A stretch of 64,000 nucleotides of DNA from Galbula dea. Its lineage: Eukaryota; Chordata; Aves; Piciformes; Galbulidae. The stretch covers positions 1 through 64,000 of the forward strand of contig VWZX01005652.1 of NCBI GenBank assembly GCA_013399015.1, given 5' to 3'. Of the stretch, positions 40,871-51,336 are shown one piece after another. Under the pieces are notes generated by a model. That model was given only the letters and a program-made list of their open reading frames with translations. It was not told the origin of the DNA and did not search any database. A program made the position numbers and the translations under genes. Each line of letters starts with the position of its first letter. Position 1 is the first letter of the stretch.

Positions 40871-43800
40871 AGAGCAGCATTCACCAGGCCCACATCCCAG
40901 TGGCAATGGGAGAGGGAACACACTTAGTGGAGAGGCTATTTACAAAACAAACCAGTGGTACCACTAATGCTAGCCTTAACATAGCTGGGAGTCAGATGAC
41001 AAAGAAAATACACTGGGGCTTTGGGAGGGAAGTGTGTTGTCAAAAAAAAAGGGATCAGTGCAAAAAAATAAATGGGGGAAGTGATTGAATCACAGAGGGG
41101 AGATATTTAGCTGTAATAAGAAGTAAAATCCTATTATTCAAGTGAGAGAAAGGGGCATTATCAAACTAAATTTGGTGGTTAAACAGGAGAAAAAAAAAAT
41201 AAGGCAAGCTAGAAGTTACAGGGATGTGCAAAGAAGAAACAGTGATGCATCCAGTAGGTTTTCAAAGGAGACCTGCAGAAACAAGGCTTCATGCAGTGTT
41301 GCACTTATTGGGGAGGGTGTCCTAGACATGTCACTACACTGCACAAAGGCCAAACCTGGGACTTTTTAACCTAAACCACACCTACTAGTTCTTCTAACAT
41401 GTAGAAATGCCTGCATTGGAGCTCTTGAAGCTCTTTCATCTTCATGTGCATATAGTGATAACTATGTAGATAGCTGTATATTCAGCCTGCAGTTCCATTT
41501 CAGCTGGTGGGGTTTCCTGTGTGTAAATGAGAAATGAATTTGACCCTTCCTTTCAGAGCTCAGTCTGTGGAGAGGAGCTGGTCTCCTTCCTGATTTACTG
41601 GAACCATGTCACTTCTTGTCAATGCTTTCCCTGTTCCAGGGAAGATGAGTGGAGCCATGGAGAAGACTTGGATTGTGAAGTTCTGTAGCAAAGGTAGAGC
41701 AGGCAGATGCTTTCTTCACAGTACAGCATTACTAGATAAGTATTGTTCAGTGATACAAAAGCTTCCTTTAAAATTTAATTACTCAGCAGCATTTCTGAAC
41801 AATAACAGACATATTTCAGAGAGTGGAATAATTGATTTTCCCTGGTGAATTATTCATTACAAACCCTGCAAACTGAAGGCAAACCTTGGGTGGCATACTG
41901 ATCTTAAGAAAAACCTGGTAACAAAACAACTCAAAATTGTTCTTTTCCTGGTTAACAAAATAATGTCATGTGCCCTAATGATTTGGAGCTAGAGAAACGA
42001 AATGGGTTGCTCAAGACTAGTTGCACTAGCACCTAAGGTTGCCATTATATGCTGGTTTATATGTAAGATTTATATGGCATGGTACTTGAAAGCTAAAGAT
42101 GTTCATGTAGATTTGTACAAAAGAAACGCTATAAAATCAATAGCTGTATTTAAAATATATTTACTAATTTATTTTTTTTTATTTATATGGGAATAATATA
42201 ATGCAATTACCTTTAAAGTCAGATTGGGAGAACCAGTGTGTCAAAAATTGCAGTTAGGGCAGAAAAGCTGACCTACATGCACCGCCAAAAGATGCAGTCT
42301 CTCTTCCTGTATTCTCAGCTGGAGGAGATTACAATTTTTTTTGTTTTAATGCCTAATGGACTAAAAATCCTATTTCATTTCAGTGGGCCTTGATCAGGCT
42401 GTAAGTTGGAGACAGGTCTTGCAATCATTATGCATGTTAATAGAGTAATCCCATTCCTACTCTTGACACTTATTTTTATGAGATGGCTTGCATTATTATG
42501 AGCTGCAGATGAGGATTTCTGCTATTTTGTCTTGCACTGTGCAGCTCTAATTAAATACTTAATCATAGAAATAACTGTGTTTCATTGGTGAATAAAGCAA
42601 TGCAGTTCTGTGTCAGCTTGTCAAGAAGTTAGCAATATTTTGGTGAATGAAAAGTTAAAATTCAATATACAATTATGTGTTTGTTAATTGTGGGATAAAA
42701 GGTCTTCTGAGAAAGCCATCAATGTCATTTCCTTGGTTACTCTGAGCAGTGAGATGTCTACACATAGGAGGATGTATTTCATAGGGGGATAGGAGATGTG
42801 TGTGTGCTCTGCCCAGCCATGCTGAAATTCTCTTGTTAGATCAGAGCAAATTGGCAGTAGTGATGATCTAAAATCCATTAGGACTTTTATCTGACTGCTT
42901 CCTGTAATGCAGGTGGCAGGTGGCTCATGCATTTCATAACTGGAACCTTTCTAAACAAATGTTTCAGGAACTTGTCCTATCCACTTCTTCCTGAGGTCAG
43001 TTGCTTTTCAGTCTCAATTGTAGGGTAATGTCCCTCAGCTAAAACATGTAAGTAACAACAGCATTTAGATAGCTACTCTAACTGTCTTCTGTCTTACAGT
43101 AAAGACAGAGAAATAGGTTCTGCCATGATCTAGACTCAAGCTGTTGCAATCCTACATTTATTGCCAATCCTTCTAAAAGCATCTAGGGTTTTGATAGCCA
43201 TCAAAAAAAACCCCCAAACTCCAAAATGAAGCCTTAACAGAATCTACACATTTCAGAATAATAACCATGACCTTTTGATTTTTTGTCTCCAGTGCCTACT
43301 TTTTAATTAGCAGTGGGCCACAACATTTCATTGTTTCTGTTTAGTTATTTCTCAGGAGATGCTTGAAGAAGATGTTTGCCAAAGCCTCAAGAAATCTAGA
43401 GCAAAATCAATCAGTGCAGTAACTTTAAATCCTGACCAAGGCTTGAATGCCTCTGTTGTGACATATGCCACTTATATGGTAGAAGTTCCCATAGTAGCAT
43501 TACCATAAACATACAGTCTCATGAGATACATCTTATAAAATCTTGGAACATAATTATTCATCTGTTTCATCAAACATGGCAGTTTGGGCTTGTTCTTAGT
43601 CCTTCATGGCTTTTCTGACCTGACCTAGGTGGGTTAAGGTGGCTCCTAGACATGCTCTAGTCACAGCTTCTGAGCACAGTGTAAAAATGTACCCCAAGGC
43701 TCTTCTGAAAATGCCAGTCATTAAATGAGCAGGGTTTATTCATTTTTTCCCTCCTTTTAATTATCTGGTGGTTTTTTTGGTGATACATGCTGTTACATAC

Positions 43801-46800
43801 ATGCTGTTGCAACTTTGACTTGTTGCTTTGAAGACCTTGACAGAAAAGCAGCCTGAGCAGAGCCCTCAGCACTTTTCCAAGCAATAACAAAACCAGGTCC
43901 TTTGTGTTCACTCCTTACTGCTTTGAGTAATCCATCATGCAGCCTTTGCTAGCTGTTCCCAGCAGGATGCTGTCTACTTGTGCTCCTGCATCAGGCCCTA
44001 ACAGACTGAAAAGTTGTATTCCTGAACAGATTCTGCCATGGTGCTGTGACAAAAGACTGTGACCAGAAACTTGAGAAGCCTCTTTTCTAAGTGTAAACCA
44101 CAAGTTACTACATCACATTTGCACATTAGTTACTTGAGTGTGTTTAGTTTTTCAAGTGTAGGCAATAGGAATTTAAATGATATAATAGTATATTTCTGAT
44201 CATGCTGTTAAAGCAAAGAGGATGCATTGTGTGAGTATTGGTGCTTCTTTGTGATGTGCCTGTGTTTGTGTGGTGCTGTTTGTGAGTAAATCTGTAGATT
44301 ATAAATCAGTTTAAGGAGCTATATAACTAGACATGATTTTTGGCAGGTCATTTATAGATTACCGTCACAGAATAATTTTGAGGGAAACTAGATCTGTAGT
44401 GGCCAGATTTAGTGATCTCAGGATTCACAGAGCTAGATGCAATATGTTCCATCAACACTGCAGTCCCAACAAATAGATCTTCATTTATTGTCTGCTTCTC
44501 ACAACTTCTCAGCGTGGTAACGTGTTCGTTTTGTGTCACTGCTGTCAATAGCAGCCTTGTTTGCATCCTTGTTTCCTTCAGTTTCCCTGCCTTTCCCAAC
44601 CTAGGGAAGTCTTCAGAAGACTGGAGCAGCAGCCCAGAGCTTTTGGTTTTGAAAATAAGATTGGTTAATTGTGCTGAATTTATTAGTATTGCATTATTTT
44701 ACACTCCCAGGTGGTCTCTTTTCACAGGCTCTGCTATTGCCCACCCCTTAAGGAAAAATAGCATTATACTAACAACTCTCACTGACATTTTACAGCATTA
44801 AATACACCAGACTTTCTAGGGTGCATGTGTACTACTCTAGTATCTCAGTTCTGTTAAGACAATCACAACCAAGTGAGATGGCTAACCATCCCAAAACACA
44901 CATTGAAATAGTTCTGGGAAGTATGCACAAAGGAATGCAAGGAGTGTGGTCACCCTTTTTTGCTATGCTGTGAAATTAAGGAATGCCATTTGATGTTCTA
45001 ATAAGAATAATAGTAGAGACATGTAGAGAATATGGTAAGAATCCTGATTAGTTTTTTTAAATACTGTGGAAAAAACCCAAAGTGTAGCTCCCTGCTGTAT
45101 TCAGAAATACACAGGTGCAATATGTGCAAAGGGAAACTCTCACAAGCAATCAGATTTTTGGACTAATATCATTATCTGCACATTAGTTACAGCATCTGCC
45201 AACACATTGCATGTTTTATGCAAAAAGTGACCTCTTTTAGCATATGCATGCATTTTGAGAAGATATCCTTGTTACTTGGACCTGGAAGATCCATGGACAA
45301 AGTGTACCTCAGAGGTCTGCCAAGTAAATCTCAGGTGAGGTAGTCTTCTCCTACATACCTTGAATATTCACTGGCATGGGTGCATCTGCAGAAGGATTAG
45401 TATATCAGGACTAAGAATTGCCCTGTAGATTTTAAAAGGCTAATCTTCCTTTGAAGAACTACAGCACAGTCTGGATTGCTCTGAGAATACATTTCAGTTT
45501 ATAGAAATATGTCCTGAGCTATGTAGTAAGCAGCAGAAAGCTAAATTGAAAAGAAATAAAGTGACCAAAACTCATTACTGAGGGAACAACATACTTCAAA
45601 GCCATAAGTCAAAAATGCTCAGGGCCCACAAAACCATACAGCAATTTAGGGATCTGAATAGGCATTTTCTAAGAGAATAGCACAGTTTGCTTCATTGCAC
45701 AGATAGTGGTGCAGCGTGCATTGTACAGGATTTTACCTGCCTTGCACAGTGCTTCATTGCCATTACAGCAAAGTCATCATACACTGGAAAGTCTGCCTGT
45801 GAAGGAGTTGCTTGGAGCTGAACCTCCTGCCTACTCGTGACATGTAATGGAATACAAGTGATGTAGACTAGCTATGCTTAGGCAGTTAAAAAATATAGAT
45901 TGAAGAAGCCAACATGCACCAACTTTTTGACCTGCCTTGGATTTGTTAAACCTCCTGACTTAATTTGTACTGTGGCTGATGTCCCTGTTGGTCCTGTACA
46001 CTGTGCATTTAAAAGTTTACATCATGCTCTGAAAAAAAAGTCAATTTTTAAATAGCAGTCTGCTTGAAAATACAATAGGCTGTATTTATTATTAATGCTT
46101 AGAAGGGAGTCCCTTGACTTCGTTCATTGCATGACTGAAAGAGAAGGTGGAGGCATTTGGGTCAAGTACAGCAATACCAACTAGAAGGGCAGAAGAGTTC
46201 ATTTTGCCTAGTGGCATGCTGATATTTGAATAAAAGATACTTCATGATGCAGTGATATTCAGCAACAGTACTGCATGATTATACATGCATACTCCCCAGA
46301 AGATTTTATGTACAAGTCCTGAAGTCAATTAATTCCATAGTGAATAGAAACCAAATCCTATTTAAACATTTATTTCTACTTCATACGGTAGAGAAAGGCT
46401 GTCTGACCAGAAAATGAACTCTCCTTCTGTCTTCATGACCATGACCACATGTGACAGAAGAAAGATTTCGTCTAATAATGTCTGATTTTGCCACTGATTT
46501 GGCCTCTTGGGCTCATTTTAAGGGCCTGATATGCCACCTGCTGATGTCACTGGTGAATCTTCACTTGATTTCAGGCATGCAAGGTTAGGTCCTTCCACAA
46601 TTGTGAAACAGGGGCAAAACTGTATCATTCCAGACCCCAAACCAACAAACTTTCCTTTACTGGAAAGTTTGGACATAAGTCCCATGGAATGAGTAAGGTT
46701 TGTCTGTACAACAAGGGGAAAGCACAGGTGGTTGCATACACAGGGCTCTATTTGATAGCAGGTTTGTACCCATTTTCCCTCCATATCTGCAATATACATG

Positions 46801-47260
46801 AATGCCAATACCAATAAAAAGTACAGGGAGCTTAAATGGCATTTTTCGTGTCTAGTTTGTGTTGGTGCCCCCTGATTATTCAGTATATTCCAAGATATTG
46901 GTGTTCATGTCTTGAGTAGGTGCAGCACTCCACCTCAGTTTCTTGGTGTATTAGCCATTCGCAGCCATACTGTGGTACAGGTCCTTAGAATCAAGATTGA
47001 TTTGATTCTTTAGAAATGCACCTTATTGTTTTAAAGCAGGACCCCTGCTCTTCTAATGTTTTCAACACTGTGATCTTTCAGAATGTGTTTCTTGTATTAG
47101 TTTTGTATTGTAGATGATGATAGAAACTAAATTTTATAGCTTTTTAAAAGCGGTGATATTAAGCTTCCTAGTGGCAGAACAAACTGTGTATATCTATATT
47201 ATGAATAGTAAAGCTGTGATTATATTTTGCCTTAAATAAAATCCCAACCTTCAACAGTAT
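40871..47260 (+). other. LANCL3: Probable long LANCL3 3' UTR
   Basis: About 6.4 kb downstream of the stop, free of recognisable CR1 although the flanking regions are full of them, and AT-rich with an AU-rich patch (TAATTTA, TTTATTT, ATTTATAT) at 42155-42190. Candidate polyadenylation signals (AATAAA) lie at 41067, 46813 and 47235. The last is followed by T/G-rich DNA and looks strongest. I infer the extent of the UTR; splicing or intergenic DNA cannot be ruled out. Confidence 0.5.
47235..47240 (+). terminator. LANCL3: Candidate LANCL3 polyadenylation signal
   Basis: AATAAA in the context CTTAAATAAAATCCC, with T/G-rich DNA beginning about 20 bp downstream. A second AATAAA at 46813 and one at 41067 are alternatives. 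Confidence 0.45.
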
Positions 47261-48004
47261 GATTTTGCCTTAGATTGCTTATTTCTGGTCTTGTCTTTCG
47301 GAGTGCTGGCAACTTTTCCTTCTGGAGCAGCCGTGACTCAGGGCTCCAGAAGGTTTTCAGTGATACTGTGTTATCAAAGGTAAAATTGTTCATCTTAAAA
47401 TGAAACATCCAGGCTGCACACAGCCAATAGATAAAACTACCTCATGATAATTTCCCAGGAGGTAAGAAAACACCGGTTGCTTTTGGCCTGTAGATTAAAG
47501 TTTCCCACTTAAGTGTTTATTTTCAACCTGCTTAAATCTCAGTACCTCGTTCTCTTTCCAGTAAGACCTTCCATTCCCAAGGAGTGGCACTAGAGCATTA
47601 AATTCACCTAGGCCCACCCATAACAAAGTTTCCATCTTTGCCATCATGAGCTCAGCTTAACTAGATGTGAGCAATGGGACTCCAGATTTGCAAGTGCAGC
47701 AGCAGTTCAAGAAATGCCCCAAAGAAAGTGTTATTGGTATGTTTTGTATAAACCTGGTGACAATCTAAGTTGCATTAAAGATAGCAGCAGACATGCAGAG
47801 CTATCCATTAGTGGTTATCATTAATAGGCTAATAGCATCTCAAATTTCTTATCTTGCCTTCCTGGTTTGCTCCTGGTAGATCTGAAACCTGTAGTTAACC
47901 TCCATGTGTAGATCTGCAATTACTTGGAGCAGACAAGGAGAAACAAGAGTCATCAGGATGGGCCTCAGAGCCAGCTGAGCATGAACAAGGTATCTACACT
48001 ATAA
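47261..48004. other. LANCL3-XK intergenic, no recognised feature
   Basis: No coding sequence, repeat or RNA gene recognised. Confidence 0.5.
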
Positions 48005-48365
48005 GGAGGAGAGAAGTGGGGGTATTGGAGACTCCCTCTGTGCAGGATACAGGCACTGTCTACCAGCCTGACTTGGTATCTCAGGAGCTTTGTTTCTTGC
48101 CAAATGCTCAAATTCAGGATGTTGTGGAGAGACTGCAAAGGCAGATAGGTGTGGGGTAGTCTTCTTGTGGGAAAGGCCCAGGGACTGTAGACAAATGCTG
48201 CTGGCCAACAGCTGGTGTCACAGCAGGGCTTTGGGATCGTAGGAACCTCCAAAGGAAAATGCCTGACAAAAAATGGTAAGATCCACCTGACAAAGCAGTA
48301 AAAAACAGACCTCTGGCAGCAGGCTTACCAATTTGCTGAGGAGGAGGTCTTTGAACCAGGTGCAT
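48005..48365 (+). mobile_element. Relic of CR1 ORF1 esterase (SGNH hydrolase) domain
   Basis: Positions 48018-48150 carry an IGDSLC reading like the block I GDSL motif of the CR1 ORF1 esterase. A frameshifted continuation reads VYQPDLVSQELCFLPNAQIQ then DVVERLQ, matching the order of the ORF1 segment after GDSLLRG. Further right (48270-48355), GATCCACCTGACAAA and GAGGAGGTCTTTGAACCAGG resemble the block V (DGIHLT) codons and the ORF1 end. The catalytic middle is deleted and the frames are broken. It may belong to the same original insertion as 48524-48990. Confidence 0.65.
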
Positions 48366-48523
48366 CAGAGAGGCTTACCAGAACTCAGCTCCTTTTCCAC
48401 TTCCTTTTTTTTTAAATCATCTATCTCTCATTCTTTCTTGTTGCACTGGGTTATTTTCTTCCAGGTGCAGGCCATTGCCATTGCCTTTGCCTCCTCCTTT
48501 GGGCCCCTCACTACAAGACAGAC

Positions 48524-48990
48524 ATTGAGACATTGGAGCACGTCCAGAGAAGGGCAACAAGGCTGGTGAAGGGTCTGAAAACTTAAGTCTGATGAGAAGC
48601 AGGTGAGGGAACTGCGGGTGTTGAGTCTGATGAAGAGGAGGCTCAGGGGAGATCTTAACTCTCTCTACAACTGCCTGAAAGGAAGTTGGAGCCAGGTGGA
48701 GTTGGTCTCTTCTCCCAGGTTGCCAGTGAAAGGACAAGGGGAAATGGCCTCAAAATTTCACCAGGGGAGATTTAGATTGGGTAGCAGGAGAAATTTCTTC
48801 CCAGAAAGAGTTGTTAGTCCTTGTCCCAGGCTGCCCAGGGCAGTGGTGGAGTCACAATCCCTCCAAGGGTTCCAAAAAACTAGAGATGTGGTCCTTAGGG
48901 ACATGGTTTAGTGTCATGGTGCTGCTCGGTTGATGGCTGGACTTGATGATCTTAGAGGTCTCTTCCAACCTTCATGATTCTGTGATTTCT
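48524..48990 (+). mobile_element. CR1 LINE 3' end just upstream of XK
   Basis: Starts at the [13 protein letters not shown] block and runs through [20 protein letters not shown] and [12 protein letters not shown] to CTTCCAACCTTCATGATTCT and GTGATT. The tail ends about 320 bp before the XK start codon, at the edge of its CpG-rich promoter region. Confidence 0.93.
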
Positions 48991-49049
48991 ATCTCCAGAC
49001 TTGCCTAGGTTCCGCCACCCAGGCCAGTTGCGTTTTTTATTGCCAAAGG

Positions 49050-49309
49050 AGACACCAATGAGGGGTTTCTCCAGCAGGTGCTGAAGCACGCCCCAGACCC
49101 CCCCTTGCACCTGCAGCCGAGTCACCGGCAGCCCTTCAGGCCCCTCCTGGGCGGAGGCGGTGGCTGCACCGGCAGCTCCCCCTAGCGGGCGCCGTTCTCC
49201 ACTACACCGCGCCGCGCCTCGCCTCATTGGCGGTGGGCCGAGCTTGGGGCTGCTGCGGCGTGGAGAAAACCAGCCCCGCGGGTGGTTGTGGTGGTAGCGG
49301 TGCTCGGAG
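49050..49309 (+). promoter_or_regulatory. XK: Probable XK promoter / 5' UTR, CpG-rich
   Basis: GC- and CpG-rich DNA with no TATA box. Elements seen: GGGCGG (Sp1-type) at about 49149, CCAATGAGG in direct orientation at 49055-49063 and the same nine bases inverted (CCTCATTGG) at 49222-49230, about 80 bp before the ATG. The transcription start cannot be placed from the sequence. Confidence 0.6.
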
Positions 49310-49554
49310 ATGAAATTCCCGGGCTCCGTTCTCGTCTCCCTTATCCTCTTTGTGTCCGAGACGGCGGCAGCGCTGTGCCTGAGCGGGGCGTACCGCGCGG
49401 CGGGGGACCGCATGTGGCAGTGGCTGACGCTGCTCTTCGCCCTCCTACCCTGCGCCCTGGTGCAGCTCAGCCTGGTCTTCATCCACCGCGATGTCAGCCG
49501 CGACCGACCCCTAGTGCTGCTGCTGCACCTCCTGCAGCTGGGACCGCTCGTCAG
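49310..49554 (+). CDS. XK: XK exon 1, membrane transport/scramblase protein XK
   Basis: XK is a multi-helix plasma-membrane protein that works as a phospholipid scramblase with the lipid-transfer protein VPS13A and, in mammals, is disulfide-bonded to Kell. The ATG at 49310 opens [20 protein letters not shown], the family N-terminus, without a cleaved signal. The exon encodes residues 1-82, with hydrophobic segments at about 4-20, 37-58 and 68-82 and the conserved [20 protein letters not shown]. It ends in phase 2 after coding base 245, the same junction as in mammals, at the donor GTCGGT. A stronger-looking GTGAGT lies four bases downstream but would shift the frame. Confidence 0.98.
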
Positions 49555-51082
49555 GTCGGTGAGTCCCGTCCCCAGTCCTGTCCCGCCCGGGGATGAGCTC
49601 CAGGGGTTGGCCGAGGTGGGCCTGGGGTCGGCCGGAGCTATCTCGGGCCTCTGTGCCGTGAGGGCGCGAACGCTCCCGGGCGTTGCCTGCTGCTCCGCAC
49701 CGGTGTTAGCCGCGATCGGATCATTCCCAGTCTTATTTCTGCAGCTGCGGGAGGAATAAATTTCCTTAGGCAGGGTTACAGCGATGGAAGTGGTGCTTTC
49801 CGACCTTCATCGAGCGCTTGGCATGGCAGAACGGCGGGTTAAGCCACTCCTGAGGGGCAGGTGGCGGGCAGGCAGAACCCCCCCACAGCCTGCGACATCC
49901 TTCTGGGGGCATTGCCTGCACTTGTCTTCTGTTCATCCACCTGGCTTTTTGTGTCTGTGCACTGCTGGTCTATCTGTAACGCTTAACTCGGGTTACTTCC
50001 AAGAAAGGAAGACTCCCTCAGTTGCTTCTTTAAAACAGTGATAGTACCTATCCTATTTGTGCATCTTGGAAGTGCTGGTAATGCTTTAGTCTGGCTCTTC
50101 TTGCTGAAAGTGACCTTCTTGTCCTCAATGGGTTTAGAGATTTTTCAATTGCAGTTCAACTTCTGACCAAAAATGCCCTTAGGGGAAATAAAAACGGCAG
50201 ATGAAAAGTTACAGGGGGAGGGTGCAACCTCATGGCAAAATGTTTGCTGGGGGCTTTCATCTTAAATTTATGTTCAGATCTTTTCTTTAAAAATTATGTC
50301 TGTAGTAGAGGTTAGCAAAAGTATCCCAAACTTTTTGACATTCTTGGGCAATGTGGAAAAGGAAGATTTGCTCACACTAATAAGGATGAGGAGTGTGGGT
50401 GTTACAAAACATCTTACACTTCAAAAGCATTGAATTCCTCTAGAACTCTGACTAGAGTTTGTTATTTGTTTGTTTTGTTCATATTTTGAAGAGATTTAAG
50501 TTGTGGCTTAACAGTTAAGTTCTTGAAGAGCTCTGATTTTCTAAAGGTAAGAATGAAATACTTCTACATGTGTTGGAAAATAAAGAGTGGAAACCAAAGA
50601 GACAATTTCTATTTTGATAGTTAAGCTATGTTCATGACTTTTGTAATTCTAAATCAATTTCCTGAAGTCAGACAAGGGAAGAATGTCATGGCAAGCTGCA
50701 GGATGGGAAGAAGCAAAGGATGTAAGCAACAACAGCAAACTGGAGGATTTTCTTTCTAATTATCTGAAAGGGACCTAGACTTCTGCTTTGACCTTAGCAG
50801 CTATTTTACTTTCCCTTTCTTTCTCAACATCATTTATCTGTCTACAACACAAGTCTCATCTTGTGCAGAACACACTTTCTGCTGGGTTGGCAAGCTCCCA
50901 GCTGCAGTCATTGCTGGGAAACTAGTGGGCTTATGGAAACCCGCTGCCTCCCCTTAACTTCTCTCCCTCTGCCTTCCCTCAACTAACTTCTCTCTAGACC
51001 CAGGATAACTGGAGTTATACTCACTAATAAAAAGAGGGTAGTACCTTCATGCTGCCTGAAAAACTTACTTCCCGCTAAAGAC

Positions 51083-51336
51083 TGGAAGGACCAGTGAGAA
51101 AACAAGAGGAAATGGCCTCAAGTTGCACCAGGGGAGGTGTAGATTGGATAGCAGGAAAGATTTCCTCACAGAACGAGTTGTTAGTCCTTGGCCCTGGCTG
51201 CCCAGGGCAGTGGTGGAGTCACCATCTGGGGTGGGGGGAGGTTCAAAAAGCCTAGAGATGTTGTTTAATGGCCTGGTGGTGCTAGGTTGAAGGTTGGACT
51301 TGGTGAGCTTAGAGGTCTCTTCCAACCTCTAGAAAT
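51083..51336 (+). mobile_element. CR1 LINE 3' end
   Basis: From ACCAGTGAGAAAACAAGAGG through TGCCCAGGGCAGTGGTGGAG and a G-rich expansion at 51226-51240 to GAGGTCTCTTCCAACCTCTA. The terminal octamers are missing. Confidence 0.92.

Noticed and set aside
48952..49482. 176-codon minus-strand frame over the XK promoter and exon 1
   Set aside because: Shadow in a CpG-rich region. It starts in a CR1 tail and has no recognisable domain.
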